From assembly GCF_000246855.1 (NCBI RefSeq), contig NC_016609.1, positions 4,340,001 through 4,404,000 of the forward strand: 64,000 nucleotides of DNA, written 5' to 3'. The position numbers and the translations under genes are program-made. This document shows positions 51,858 through 61,862 of this stretch, piece after piece; position 1 is the first letter of the stretch, and every line of letters starts with the position of its first letter. The notes under the pieces were generated by a model. That model searched no databases. It had not been told where the DNA came from and saw only the letters and a program-made list of their open reading frames with translations. The stretch comes from Niastella koreensis GR20-10 (GTDB lineage Bacteria; Bacteroidota; Bacteroidia; Chitinophagales; Chitinophagaceae).

Positions 51858-54800
51858 TTTAGTGATCACTACCGGTCCTAAGAGCCCTGAAGGCATTAAA
51901 GGGGCATCGGGTTTAAATACTATATTGGTATGGGTGAGTCTTTTTTCAGCAGGCAAAGCGGCATCACCGATGAGGCGGTTGGGCCAGCAATTGACCACTA
52001 TAATCTCCAGCACATTACCGGTTTGTTGCAGCAAGCCGGTCACTTCAACGCGCCAGGGAGCAGTCCACAGAATGCCGAGCGCTTTGCCATTTAATTTTAT
52101 TTCGGCAATGTTATGCACCACACCGGTTTCCAGGAAGTACCGGCTACCCGGTTGAATGCCGGTTGCATCAAAACGCTTTTCATATACAGCCTTGCCGGAA
52201 TAATACTTTATTCCTTCTTCAGGCCTTTTGGTCCAGTCTTCCAGTGCAGGAAATTCAACACTGGCAGGTCCACCCCAGGCGGTATCAAAATGCACCGCCC
52301 AGCCGCCGGTTAATTCCTGCACAGGTGAATAAGAAAGAAAATTGGCGGCTGCTTTTTTAGCAACGGGCTGCTTTTGTAAAGTAGCTTTTTTGAAAACAAT
52401 GAACCACGATTGAAAGGGTGCAAACTGTAAAGGAATGCTGGTATAACCATCTGCCTGTGTACTTACGTTAACAGGAATGGTTTCCCCGGTTGTTGCATCC
52501 CAGATCTCCGGCTGACGGCCGTTGATGCGGAACCGGCAGTTCATCTGCTCCTCGCGCTTATTGCGATTGGCTACAAAATACACTTCTGTATCGCCAATGC
52601 TGCGATGGATAAAATCAATAAATGCATTGTTGTTGTCGTAAATAAAATCAGGCCCTACCTTTTTTTCTTTCAGGATTTCTTGCAAAGAAACATTCCAGTA
52701 AATCTTTCCTTTGCCCAATGTATTTTGTTTGATGCTTTTGCCATCACATTTGCCCCAGATGGATGCCGCCAGTTCCTGTACGCGTGCATCGCATTGCGGA
52801 TAATCTTTCAGTCCGCTATCTTTTTCCGGCTTTGGTCCTACGATGGTAGCTCCGGCCAGCACCAGTTCTTTTAATTTTTGCAATACGGCAACCGGCATAT
52901 TGGTATTACCGCGTAACACCAACAGGTGGTAGCTCATACCATCAGGCAATACCAGTTTGCCGTTCTTAACGCTTATGCGGGTCAGCAACACTTCTTCATT
53001 GCACACATCATAATCATATCCTTTACCGGCTGAAGGGTCCACATGTTTGGGCAGCACGATATTTGGCGTGATGTCGCCATTATAATACAGGATATCGGCC
53101 ACAAACAAACCCTGCTGCAACAGGTACTGGCAACGGCTGATATAATCCAGGAAGGGCCCCGATTGGTTCCACCACGTTACATTGGGATTAAAGTGCGTAC
53201 CTGCGCCATATTCTATACCCGGTTTACCATCTTTAGGCCGCGTAGCCGTTGAGGTATGAAAAAGAAAACGGTTGATGCCTTCACAAAAAGCGCGGTCGGC
53301 CGCCTGTTTCATATTACCGGGATAATCGTACCAGTGACGGAAAGAGGTGAATGATTCGGCTGAAGCCGTTTTCTTTCCATAGATATGCGCGGCAGAAGTC
53401 ACCATTTTGGTTACTTTGTTCTGTCCCTGTTCCAGCCGCACCACGCCATAACCCAGCTTTTCATCCAGCCCACCTTCTTCATCGTGTTTACCACCCAGCC
53501 AGAATTCACCCTGTGGCATATCGCTGCGGCCCAGGTTCTTTAATGCATCCATACACATGGTGCCGGAGCGACTGGGACCTGCAGCTTCGTTCTGTACCTG
53601 CAGTCCGTTTTGATGACACAAGTCGGCAAAATGTTTATAATGTTCATCAGCCAGGCAATCCCCTATCGTTTTACGATAGTCGTTCAAAAACCGGTCGCTG
53701 ATTTCCACACTGCCGATGATAAAGCCATTCAGTACGGGCAGGTATGGGGTGGGATCGTACCCGCGGTATTTTTTAAATTGAGGAATGATGTCTTCTGTCC
53801 AGTTAGGGAAACCATCTTCAAAACTATCGTCACAGAAATATTTAAGCGTTTTGCCGGCATACTCGCCTGCTTCCTGTACCAGCACCTTTCCCAGGTTTTC
53901 AAATTGCAGATCAACACCAGTATGACTTAACCAGTCAACCGAAAGCCCGCTGGCTTCGGGTTGGGCAATCATCACTTTGGAACCCGTCATCCGATGACCG
54001 GTGCGAACGATGGTCCATTCACCGGCGGGCACGTCCCAGTCGAGCTGACCATCGGCGTTTAGTTTACCAGTAAGGTCGATCACCTTATCTACCGGAATGG
54101 GTTGGTCGCCGGGCATCACCTCCCAGGGTGTTGATACCGGCCCCATCACGTCATTTGCTTTTATAAAATTGCTGGCGTCTTTGCGGTTGGTTTTGGCTAT
54201 AAAAAGCGTTGACCGTTTATCCGTGCGTAAAGGATTGTTATCGGCGGCTGAAGGAATGGCTACAACAGCTGTATCGCGATAATCTAATTTCTCCAATGGC
54301 AGATCGATGTATTCCTTCCAGCCGGGTGCATTTACCAGGTTGTCGTACCCATCCCGGTTACCCGGTAACGGTAATTTACCAGAGAATTTTTGCGGGCCCT
54401 TCACCGTTATTTTCGATTGCAGGAACCAGCGGCAGCTGTGCTGTGGCGGGATCCAGGGACCACCCATACACCAGCCCGAACTCATGTTCACGCCAAATTT
54501 TATTCCGAGGCGATTGGCTTCTTTTAATGCAAACCGGTACAGCTCCCGCCATTCGGGTGATAAGAATCTGGCGCCTTGCGGAACTTTGGCGCCGCCTAAT
54601 CCATCCGCCGAATTGATCATCAGTACCTCACCCATACCCTTGGCTTTATACTCCTCCAGGTCGCGGGTAATACCTTCTTTATCCATAAGGCCATTGAACC
54701 ACCACCAGTAACAACCGGGTTGAAACTCCTGGCCGGGCGACAAAAACTTTTCTTTCAGCGTCGTAATCGTAGGTATACCACCAATACCAGGTGTCCATTT

Positions 54801-54875
54801 CACTATTCCAGCCTTAGCCGTGGCTAAATGAGCAGTGGTTAACGAAGTGAGGGCTATGAATTTGCGACGGTCCAT
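51849..54875 (-). CDS. GH106-like glycoside hydrolase (alpha-L-rhamnosidase type)
   Basis: A 1008-residue exported enzyme with a Tat-like signal (MDRRKFIALTSLTTAHLATA). The layout matches large GH106-type proteins of Bacteroidota: N-terminal YWWWFNGLMDKEGITRDLEEYKAKGMGEV, LGIKFGVNMSSGWCMGGPW, KYFCDDSFEDGFPNW, a middle region with SAAHIYGKKTASAESFT, and a C-terminal beta-domain (YFLETGVVHNIAEIKLNGKALG). Members of GH106 cleave alpha-L-rhamnosides. Activity is inferred from the family. It is first in the second carbohydrate locus by position but last in transcription order. Confidence 0.82.
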   Translation of the reverse strand: MDRRKFIALTSLTTAHLATAKAGIVKWTPGIGGIPTITTLKEKFLSPGQEFQPGCYWWWFNGLMDKEGITRDLEEYKAKGMGEVLMINSADGLGGAKVPQGARFLSPEWRELYRFALKEANRLGIKFGVNMSSGWCMGGPWIPPQHSCRWFLQSKITVKGPQKFSGKLPLPGNRDGYDNLVNAPGWKEYIDLPLEKLDYRDTAVVAIPSAADNNPLRTDKRSTLFIAKTNRKDASNFIKANDVMGPVSTPWEVMPGDQPIPVDKVIDLTGKLNADGQLDWDVPAGEWTIVRTGHRMTGSKVMIAQPEASGLSVDWLSHTGVDLQFENLGKVLVQEAGEYAGKTLKYFCDDSFEDGFPNWTEDIIPQFKKYRGYDPTPYLPVLNGFIIGSVEISDRFLNDYRKTIGDCLADEHYKHFADLCHQNGLQVQNEAAGPSRSGTMCMDALKNLGRSDMPQGEFWLGGKHDEEGGLDEKLGYGVVRLEQGQNKVTKMVTSAAHIYGKKTASAESFTSFRHWYDYPGNMKQAADRAFCEGINRFLFHTSTATRPKDGKPGIEYGAGTHFNPNVTWWNQSGPFLDYISRCQYLLQQGLFVADILYYNGDITPNIVLPKHVDPSAGKGYDYDVCNEEVLLTRISVKNGKLVLPDGMSYHLLVLRGNTNMPVAVLQKLKELVLAGATIVGPKPEKDSGLKDYPQCDARVQELAASIWGKCDGKSIKQNTLGKGKIYWNVSLQEILKEKKVGPDFIYDNNNAFIDFIHRSIGDTEVYFVANRNKREEQMNCRFRINGRQPEIWDATTGETIPVNVSTQADGYTSIPLQFAPFQSWFIVFKKATLQKQPVAKKAAANFLSYSPVQELTGGWAVHFDTAWGGPASVEFPALEDWTKRPEEGIKYYSGKAVYEKRFDATGIQPGSRYFLETGVVHNIAEIKLNGKALGILWTAPWRVEVTGLLQQTGNVLEIIVVNCWPNRLIGDAALPAEKRLTHTNIVFKPDAPLMPSGLLGPVVITKGQ

Positions 54876-54936
54876 TTATTCTTGTTATTAGGTTGTTAGG
54901 TTCGTAGTTTCTGAAAAAACGTATTAAACACTACAC

Positions 54937-54950
54937 GTTGAACGTTCAAC
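54937..54950. repeat. 14-bp palindrome in spacer
   Basis: GTTGAACGTTCAAC is self-complementary and sits just beyond the stop of the GDPD gene. The flanking words (AGTTTCTGAA-type, CGTTGAACG-type) resemble the other dispersed spacer elements. Confidence 0.35.
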
Positions 54951-54956
54951 TTTAAA

Positions 54957-55895
54957 CTACTTTTTACCAAAGAATTTATTCTTATCACTCGAAGCCGGTG
55001 CTAACGATTTAACAGCAGCCGCCGCTTCTATAGCCCGGTCTGCTTCAATTACATCAACACCACTTTTGATGATTGCGGTATAAGCTTTGGCGCGTTCTTC
55101 GGTAGTAGGCAATTTATCGTAGGTAGGCGCGCTGGAGATCATACACATTACGCCGCGCTGGTGCAACAGCTCTATCAATTCTTTGTTCTCCGGTTTAATG
55201 TCGGGCCCAATGTAGGCCATGATCTGTTGCCAGGGTATACCGGCTTGCTCATATTCTTCCATTGCCTGTTTTGTTTTTACAAATGCCTCAAACATCACGT
55301 TTTTATTATCATCATAATAAAACTTCGCCTGTTTGGCATTATGAACAGTAATCATTACCCAGGCTTCGGCATGGTGCTTTTTGATGAGCTTTGCCGTTGT
55401 TTCCATGGGCACATCTTTTTTATCGAGAATCAATACCGTTCTGCCCTTTGCCCAAATGATGGCTTCTTCCAGGGTGGGAATACGGTAAGGCGTTACATTA
55501 CCGTTTACATCTTTCAGCTTAAACTTTTTGGCTTCTTCCCAGGTGTAGCTATTCAGCTTTCCCTTGCCGGTAGTAGTACGATCGAGTGTATCATCGTGCA
55601 GCAGCACCACCACGCTGTCTTTTGTTAAATGCGGATCTATCTCAAACGTTGCCGGGGTAAACTGCAGGGAATGTTCAAAAGCTTCGAGGCTGTTTTCGGG
55701 TGCATTCACATCGGGACCACCGCGGTGCCCGCTGATCAGTGGCACATCATGACCGGTGTATTTGAAGTATTGTTGTAATTGCTGCGGCGTACTGATGTTA
55801 AGTACGTTTAACTTTTTCGACTGTCCCATTACCTGGGCAGCCACAAAACAACTGGCTGCTACAGCGAGTTGCCTGCTGACGCGACGTAGGTTCAT
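54957..55895 (-). CDS. Exported glycerophosphodiester phosphodiesterase-like enzyme
   Basis: A 312-residue protein with a signal sequence (RQLAVAASCFVAAQVMG). The GDPD TIM barrel shows SGHRGGPDVNAPENSLEAF with the catalytic His/Arg and Glu, FEIDPHLTKDSVVVLLHDDTLDRTT, and VDVIEADRAIEAA at the end. It would hydrolyse glycerophosphodiesters or related phosphodiesters in the periplasm to a polyol phosphate and alcohol. It precedes the phosphatase and kinase genes in the locus by sequence order. Confidence 0.93.
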   Translation of the reverse strand: MNLRRVSRQLAVAASCFVAAQVMGQSKKLNVLNISTPQQLQQYFKYTGHDVPLISGHRGGPDVNAPENSLEAFEHSLQFTPATFEIDPHLTKDSVVVLLHDDTLDRTTTGKGKLNSYTWEEAKKFKLKDVNGNVTPYRIPTLEEAIIWAKGRTVLILDKKDVPMETTAKLIKKHHAEAWVMITVHNAKQAKFYYDDNKNVMFEAFVKTKQAMEEYEQAGIPWQQIMAYIGPDIKPENKELIELLHQRGVMCMISSAPTYDKLPTTEERAKAYTAIIKSGVDVIEADRAIEAAAAVKSLAPASSDKNKFFGKK

Positions 55896-55918
55896 AGATA
55901 ATTATTTTAGGCTTGCAA

Positions 55919-56515
55919 TCAGAATTTTGAATTAAGGTAGCGCAACATAAAAGTTCCATCCGGTTCCAGCGTAAACATAGAAGCAGCGGAGTTCTCCATA
56001 AAAAACATGCGGTAATTGCGCAGCGGCATGCCCAGTTTATGCGCCAGGTATAAGCGGTTTACGCCGTTATGCGCCGCCACCAGGAAGTTACCGGATGTAT
56101 ATCGATTTTGTAACCACTGAAAAAATGCATCCACCCGCTGTACGATCTCCGCACCGGTCTCGCCCGTGCCACCGGCCCGGTTGTTGGCAGGATCATTCAT
56201 CCAGTTGCGCCACAGCTGCGCATTCTCGGCCATGAACTCTTCTTTTGTTTTTTTTTCCCAGCCGCCAAAATCGGCTTCTATCAGGCGTTCATCTTTTATC
56301 ACCTGCGCGCCGGTTGCTATTTGCGCAGTCGTATACGCACGTTGCAACGGCGAAGAAAACACGCCATCCCATTTAATCGATGATAACTGCTGACGCAAGG
56401 TTTCGGCCTGTTTTAATCCTTTTTCGGTAAGCGGAATATCTGTTCTGCCGCAATAGCGGTTGTTATCGGCGTTCCAGGCGGTTTCTCCATGCCTGATCAA
56501 ATAAATATTAAGCAT
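55919..56515 (-). CDS. Histidine phosphatase-family protein
   Basis: A 198-residue phosphoglycerate mutase-like enzyme without signal peptide. The catalytic RHG motif is at the start (IYLIRHGETAWNADN) and the second histidine lies in FLVAAHNGVNRLYL. The phosphate-binding region GRTDIPLTEKGLKQAE is typical. It removes phosphate from a small phosphorylated metabolite. It overlaps the next kinase gene by 8 bp, so both are tightly coupled. Confidence 0.9.
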   Translation of the reverse strand: MLNIYLIRHGETAWNADNNRYCGRTDIPLTEKGLKQAETLRQQLSSIKWDGVFSSPLQRAYTTAQIATGAQVIKDERLIEADFGGWEKKTKEEFMAENAQLWRNWMNDPANNRAGGTGETGAEIVQRVDAFFQWLQNRYTSGNFLVAAHNGVNRLYLAHKLGMPLRNYRMFFMENSAASMFTLEPDGTFMLRYLNSKF

Positions 56516-57965
56516 ATGCTGTTTTGCTGATATAGCCTTTACCGGCCAGGGTATCTATAAATTGCTGGTAATTCTGTTTGTAAATAGCTACCGCATCCGA
56601 TCGCGGATTGACTTCTTTTTCAATTTGTGTTAAGGCTTTGGCCGCTTCGGTCAACGACGTAAAATGCGTTTGTGACGCAGCAATGATGGCAGCGCCTACG
56701 GCGCCTGTAACATGTTTCATTTTGTATACGGGTAATTGCAGCACGTTGCTCCTGATCTGCAACCACAGCTCGCTGTTACTGCCGCCACCTGCGGTGAATA
56801 CGGCCGTTACGCTTTCGCCCGACAATTCCTCTATTACTTCATACGCATACTTTTCAATATAGGCCACGCCTTCCATACAGGCGGCAAACAATTCAGCGGG
56901 CGGCAGTCCTACCGGGTGAAACCCCGTTGCCTGCGGTGCTATAAACGGGAATCGTTCGCCCTGTTGTTTCAACGGCCAGGCCATATGCCTGGTGGGTACC
57001 AATGCAGCTGCCTGCGTTGTTAATTCATGCAGGTCATTACCAAAATCCCTTGTCACCCAATCAGCCCCGGTATTACTGGCTCCACCAGGCATCCAATAAC
57101 CTTCGGGGTGACGGTGACAATATAATCGCCCATAAGGGTCGTTAATCTCTTTGGTGGTTACGCCTTTTACTACCAGCGTAGTGCCAATGGTTGTGTTCCA
57201 GTCGCCCACCTGCACAGCGCCTGAGGCGATCTGTGCGGCACAACCATCCGTCATGCCTGCTACTACTTTAATATGTTTTGGCAATCCTAATTCAGCTGCG
57301 AGTTTGGGCAGGATATTCGCTACGGTTGTACCGGAAGGTTGTACCGTTTGTAACCAGTTTTGTTGAATGGGCAGTTTTTCCCGGATGTAGGCAGGCCATT
57401 CTTTTTTACGCACATCATAGCCCGATTTCAGGGCATTGGTATAATCAGTAACATCATACCGGCCACATAATTTACCAATAATAAAATCAGCGGCATGAAT
57501 GAATTTACCCAGCTGCTCCACCTTACCGGGATACCGGTTTATGAACCATAACATTTTGGGCAAACCGCTGCTGGCATTAAAGGCCGTATAACCTTCGCTG
57601 TTTTCTGCCAGCGCCACCTTTTTACAAAAGCTGGCTTCTTCAGCCGAACGCGGATCGCTGTACATAATGGCATTGTACAACGGTTCATTATTTTTATCAA
57701 TAGGAATGATGGTGCCTGAAGTGGAGGTAACAGAAATCGCCACAATATCTGCCAGGTTGATTGTCAACCTCACCTGCCCTACTACCTGTTGTAAACACAA
57801 CATACAATCGTGCCACCACTGTTCCGGCGATTGTTCTTCGCGGGATTGATTATTTAATGGAAATGCCTGCTCACCACTGCCCAGTACTTCACCAATCGAG
57901 TTGATTAATACAGCTCTTGCACCTTGTGTACCTATATCAATACCAACGAAATATGGTTTATTCAT
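56508..57965 (-). CDS. FGGY-family carbohydrate kinase (xylulokinase-like)
   Basis: A 485-residue kinase; ATG 57965 is used because the longer frame starts with TTG. The N-terminal FGGY domain reads YFVGIDIGTQGARAVLINSIGEVLGSG and VAISVTSTSGTIIPIDKNNEPLYNAIMYSDPRS; the C-terminal domain has VTAVFTAGGGSNSELWLQIRSNVLQLPV. It phosphorylates a sugar or polyol; the close match to the xylulokinase group suggests a ketopentose. Length is normal. It overlaps the histidine phosphatase gene by 8 bp. Confidence 0.92.
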   Translation of the reverse strand: MNKPYFVGIDIGTQGARAVLINSIGEVLGSGEQAFPLNNQSREEQSPEQWWHDCMLCLQQVVGQVRLTINLADIVAISVTSTSGTIIPIDKNNEPLYNAIMYSDPRSAEEASFCKKVALAENSEGYTAFNASSGLPKMLWFINRYPGKVEQLGKFIHAADFIIGKLCGRYDVTDYTNALKSGYDVRKKEWPAYIREKLPIQQNWLQTVQPSGTTVANILPKLAAELGLPKHIKVVAGMTDGCAAQIASGAVQVGDWNTTIGTTLVVKGVTTKEINDPYGRLYCHRHPEGYWMPGGASNTGADWVTRDFGNDLHELTTQAAALVPTRHMAWPLKQQGERFPFIAPQATGFHPVGLPPAELFAACMEGVAYIEKYAYEVIEELSGESVTAVFTAGGGSNSELWLQIRSNVLQLPVYKMKHVTGAVGAAIIAASQTHFTSLTEAAKALTQIEKEVNPRSDAVAIYKQNYQQFIDTLAGKGYISKTAYA

Positions 57966-57994
57966 ATTAGTTCTTTGTTCCAAGTTTAGAGTTT

Positions 57995-58043
57995 CAAGTT
58001 CCGAGTTCCAACTTGGACCCTGGAACTCGGAACCTGGAACTTG
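57995..58043. repeat. Inverted repeat with AAGTTCC/GGAACTT words
   Basis: TTCCGAGTTCCA (57999-58010) and TGGAACTCGGAA (58021-58032) form a perfect 12-bp stem around a 10-base loop, with CAAGTT words at both outer ends. It lies between the two kinase genes and would fold into a hairpin in the transcript. Confidence 0.5.
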
Positions 58044-58045
58044 TT

Positions 58046-59491
58046 TTATTGCATACTCCTAAAATTCGTTCTCGTTTTCTTCCACTCTTTATACAACCTT
58101 GTATAGTACTCCTGCTGCTGCGGATATACCACTTCAATACTATCATCAAATTCAACAGTGGCTTTCAACGCTTCATTACAAATAAGCGCGCCACCGATAA
58201 CCGATGATTGTTCAAAGCCGCGCCGCACCTGCACTTTCTTGTTCAACAAACCCGCCAGTAAACTACGAAGGGCAAGGCTTTGCAAACCGCCGCCACAGGC
58301 CCACACATAATCGGGCTGGTGACCAGCCACTTCGCCAAGGATCTTATAATTCTCTGCAATAGAGCAGGCGATATCCAGGATGGTAGCCCATACAAAATGT
58401 CCGCGCGTTAACTGATGCGAGACCGGCGTTGGGAATATAAACCCACCTTTTATCAACGGTGTTTTTTCATCGGCCACCACTGAACCGAGCGAGGCCATAC
58501 AAAACGTATCTTTGGTAGCAGCCAGCTCCTGTTCAATAACGGTATAACTTTCGTTGGGGTAAAAGATCTCCTTCAGGCGTTGAAAGTTCAACCCGGTTAC
58601 CCCGGCATTGGCTTCAAACACCAGTCTGTTGGTTTCAATATCGCGGCTCGTCCAGGTACGTTGGTGCGCATCCAGCATATATGTATCCACCAGTTTTACA
58701 ATGGGCGTGGTGGTACCGGAAACAATTACAATGTCTTCTACAGCAGGCTGCGTGCTTTTTATAGCCAGCTGTGTATCGCCACCGCCTGCAACCACCACTG
58801 CATCTTTTGAAATAGCAAAGGAAGCGGCAATCTCAGGCAATACAGGCCCCAGGATCTCACCTGAGTTCTTTAGTGGTGGCAGCAACGAGCTGTCCAACGC
58901 AAACACATCGCACAGGTCTTCACTCCATTCCCTGAACTGTACGTCGTACAACAGGGTTTCTGAAGCCTGTGAGTGTTCGTATTTTATTACGCCGCTCAAC
59001 TGGTACTCAACCCAGTCACTGATGCTTACAAAACTCACGGTATTCTGCCAGATCTCTTTCCACCGTTTTTTTATTCCAATTAATTTAAAGGCCGAAAACA
59101 GGGAAGTGGGATACCGGCCGGTGAGTTTATACACGATGGTTTTATCGGGCACTATGTCTTCCCACTCGCGGCCGCGGTGATCGATGTTTGGCAAACCTAT
59201 AAGCGATTCGCCGTTTTTACCCAACAATACAATGCCCTCACGCTGGCTGGTAGCCGTAACTGCGCGCACCGTAACACCGGGCATTTGAGCGATGACCTGT
59301 TTGGCTAATGCAGTCACCTGTTTCCATAAGGCATTGGGATCGAAATACAGGGCATCGGCATATTTATCGTCACGAATGTATTGAAGATCTTCCCGGGCCA
59401 CCCCCAATACCGTTCCATTGGCGCTGGCAGCAGCCACCCGTACATTCCCGGTGCCGATATCAATAATTATGTATGCTTCTTTTGTGGTCAT
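58046..59491 (-). CDS. FGGY-family kinase of the autoinducer-2 kinase (LsrK) type
   Basis: A 481-residue kinase with FGGY signature (AYIIIDIGTGNVRVAAASANGTVLG) and VRAVTATSQREGIVLLGKNGESL, which matches the LsrK pattern. The C-terminal end holds the ATP-binding DYVWACGGGLQSLALRSLL. LsrK phosphorylates autoinducer-2, but other sugars are possible for distant members, and no luxS or lsrB gene is seen here. It stands between the second FGGY kinase and the 2-hydroxyacid dehydrogenase. Confidence 0.9.
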   Translation of the reverse strand: MTTKEAYIIIDIGTGNVRVAAASANGTVLGVAREDLQYIRDDKYADALYFDPNALWKQVTALAKQVIAQMPGVTVRAVTATSQREGIVLLGKNGESLIGLPNIDHRGREWEDIVPDKTIVYKLTGRYPTSLFSAFKLIGIKKRWKEIWQNTVSFVSISDWVEYQLSGVIKYEHSQASETLLYDVQFREWSEDLCDVFALDSSLLPPLKNSGEILGPVLPEIAASFAISKDAVVVAGGGDTQLAIKSTQPAVEDIVIVSGTTTPIVKLVDTYMLDAHQRTWTSRDIETNRLVFEANAGVTGLNFQRLKEIFYPNESYTVIEQELAATKDTFCMASLGSVVADEKTPLIKGGFIFPTPVSHQLTRGHFVWATILDIACSIAENYKILGEVAGHQPDYVWACGGGLQSLALRSLLAGLLNKKVQVRRGFEQSSVIGGALICNEALKATVEFDDSIEVVYPQQQEYYTRLYKEWKKTRTNFRSMQ

Positions 59492-59498
59492 GGTTATA

Positions 59499-60500
59499 TT
59501 ATATCTGAACAGTCAGTAATTCTTTATTGGCCAGCCTGGCGCCGGATCTTTTATTGTCAATATACCAGTCAACCAGGGTTTTGTTTAAGATGGTTACATG
59601 ATGGTCTTCCACCTCAAAGGTAGCGCCCGCAATATGCGGTGTGGGCAGTACGTTGGGATGATCGATTATTTTATAATCAATTTCATCGGGCGGCTCATGA
59701 TCGAACACATCGAGAATGGCGCCGCGGATAGTACCCTCTTCCAGTACCCGCAAGAGGTCGTTCCGTTGTACTACTACCGCACGGGCCGTATTTACAAAAA
59801 TGGCATTCGGTTTCATCTTTGATAATAAGGAATAATCGATGATGCCTTTTGTTTCTTCCGTCACCGGCAGGTGAATGGAAACAATGTCGCTGGTTGCAAA
59901 CAGCTCTTCCAGCGAAACGGAACGGTACGCTTTATCATAAGTGGTTACATAGGGATCATAAAACTGGATTGGACAGGGATAGCATTGCAGCATGGTGGCT
60001 ATCAACTGACCAATAGCGCCAAAGCCAACCATGCCCACGGTTTTACCCGCCAGTTCGGTGCCTTTGAACTGTAAATAGGAAGTATGCGCACCGGCGGCCC
60101 AGTTACGGCCTTTTAACCATTCCACCCCGGCCAGGGTATTACGCATAAACGTTATCACATTGGCAACAAACATTTCCGCCACCGCCTGTGCATTGCGGGC
60201 TGGCGTATAAAAAACGGGAATGCCGTGTTTGGTGGCAGTTTCAATGGCCACATTAGAGGGCGTGCCCCTGCATACACCTATAAATTGCAAATGAGGATGT
60301 GCATTTATTACATCGGCTGTCACGTGATCGTGTTCGGTTATCAATGCATTGGCAGCAGTGGCAGTTAACAACGCCGTTAATTCATCGGCATAATATGCCC
60401 GGCCATTGGGTTTCCAGGGTCTGTAAATTACCTCGCCAAAACGTTCCTGCAATGTTATTAACCCGCTTTCATTGTACGGCGCCGTCACAAGGATCTTCAT
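59499..60500 (-). CDS. D-isomer-specific 2-hydroxyacid dehydrogenase
   Basis: A 333-residue NAD-dependent dehydrogenase. The Rossmann motif is VGMVGFGAIGQLIATML, the active-site Arg is in FVNTARAVVVQ, and the His near the end lies in LPTPHIAGATFEVED. This is the layout of phosphoglycerate/erythronate-4-phosphate dehydrogenases. It interconverts a D-2-hydroxyacid and 2-keto acid. It follows the LsrK-like gene after a 7-bp gap and is part of the same operon. Confidence 0.92.
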   Translation of the reverse strand: MKILVTAPYNESGLITLQERFGEVIYRPWKPNGRAYYADELTALLTATAANALITEHDHVTADVINAHPHLQFIGVCRGTPSNVAIETATKHGIPVFYTPARNAQAVAEMFVANVITFMRNTLAGVEWLKGRNWAAGAHTSYLQFKGTELAGKTVGMVGFGAIGQLIATMLQCYPCPIQFYDPYVTTYDKAYRSVSLEELFATSDIVSIHLPVTEETKGIIDYSLLSKMKPNAIFVNTARAVVVQRNDLLRVLEEGTIRGAILDVFDHEPPDEIDYKIIDHPNVLPTPHIAGATFEVEDHHVTILNKTLVDWYIDNKRSGARLANKELLTVQI

Positions 60501-60525
60501 AATGCTTTTATTTTATTTCTGTGTG

Positions 60526-61815
60526 TTAGATAGTAGCTTCTAATGTTGTATTGTCTGCCTTCACCTGATGCAATGTTTTGGCGTTATCGGGCAGCGTAAT
60601 AAATTTTGTTAACAGGGCACTGATAAAATATAAAACAGCCAGGATCCAGATGATGCCTTCTTCCCCAACTGCGCTAAAGAACAAACCTACCAGGGCGGGC
60701 CCTACAAAAACCGGCAACCCCGCACCCAGGTTCAGGATGGCGATGGCAGCGCCTTTGTCTTTTTTTACCAATGATGGTACCAATGCCGAAAGCGGTACAT
60801 AACCGGCTAAACAGGCGCCCCACAAGATACCAGCCGCCAGTACAATGGCGAAATTGCCGGGTGCGGCTTGTGGCACATAGTACAACCCCAGGGTAGTAAT
60901 GGCGCAACCGATGCCCCCAAACCACATGATGGTATTGCGCCAGCCCAGGCGATCTCCTACAAAACCAAAGATGAGGTTGAAGATGATGTTGCTGGTAAAG
61001 ATGGTACCCCAGATCTGTAACCAGGTGGTGGTATCGAACCCATGTTTTTCCATGTACATAGGCAGGAACACCGGGAACGCAAATTGCGCCGTGGTATTGA
61101 TGATGCGTACAATACCGCCGATCAGTACTTTCGGTTCCTCCTGTATGATGGTCAATCCCTTCAACAACTCGCGCGCTTTACCACCGGCACCGTTTCCGTT
61201 TGAACCGGTTTTAAAAGAGGCTTTATTCAACAGCAGCGCAAAAAAAGCGCCGATCAACACCCAGAAAACAGAGCTCCATAAGGTATTGATGTAACCGAGG
61301 CTTTTAATGGCCCAGCTGCTGTAAAAAGCACCCAGTACGTTCAGTCCGCCCGTGAATACAAACCAGAACCAGCCCACTGCGCGGCCCAGCTTTTCCTTCG
61401 GACTTTGATAAGCGATCCATACCATGAAGGAATACGCGAATAAAGGATAACCAAACCCGCGTAAGGCATAGGTGATAATCATAACAGGGAAGTTCAGGTG
61501 CGCCAGTCCGTACCCCACAAAACCGGTGGTACCGGCCAGGTATAGTAATAAACCGGCCAGCATGGTTTTCTTTGGGCCAAAGCCTTCGGCCAGCACTCCT
61601 GAAAACCAGGCTGAAATGGCCACGGTAATGCCATAGGCCGTGAACAGGGTAGCATTTTGTTCAATAGTCATGCCCTGCGCTTTTAAGTACGGACTTAACC
61701 AACCGGTTTCCATCCCGTCGCCCATCATGAATATGAGAATACCTACGTAGCCCCAGAGCAGGGACATGGGAATGCCGGTTTTATCGGCGAATGAATTGTT
61801 GTTTTTTTGTAGCAT
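60526..61815 (-). CDS. MFS transporter of the polyol-permease (ribitol/arabinitol) type
   Basis: A 429-residue MFS carrier with about twelve membrane helices. The N-terminal LLWGYVGILIFMMGDGMETGWLSPYLKAQG closely matches RbtT/DalT ribitol and D-arabinitol permeases, and the rest follows the same plan (FGYPLFAYSFMVWIAY, GWFWFVFTGGLNVLG, RIINTTAQFAFPVFLPMYM). It would import a polyol by proton symport. This is the best clue to the locus's substrate, a five-carbon or related polyol. Confidence 0.85.
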   Translation of the reverse strand: MLQKNNNSFADKTGIPMSLLWGYVGILIFMMGDGMETGWLSPYLKAQGMTIEQNATLFTAYGITVAISAWFSGVLAEGFGPKKTMLAGLLLYLAGTTGFVGYGLAHLNFPVMIITYALRGFGYPLFAYSFMVWIAYQSPKEKLGRAVGWFWFVFTGGLNVLGAFYSSWAIKSLGYINTLWSSVFWVLIGAFFALLLNKASFKTGSNGNGAGGKARELLKGLTIIQEEPKVLIGGIVRIINTTAQFAFPVFLPMYMEKHGFDTTTWLQIWGTIFTSNIIFNLIFGFVGDRLGWRNTIMWFGGIGCAITTLGLYYVPQAAPGNFAIVLAAGILWGACLAGYVPLSALVPSLVKKDKGAAIAILNLGAGLPVFVGPALVGLFFSAVGEEGIIWILAVLYFISALLTKFITLPDNAKTLHQVKADNTTLEATI

Positions 61816-61862
61816 ATGGCTTATTGAGAATCGTTATTGAATTCAGGATCCACATGGTCAAC

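Noticed and set aside
58046-59491. Quorum-sensing (Lsr) system
   Set aside because: Only a LsrK-like kinase is present; there is no lsrB, lsrR, lsrF or luxS, and the neighbours indicate polyol metabolism.
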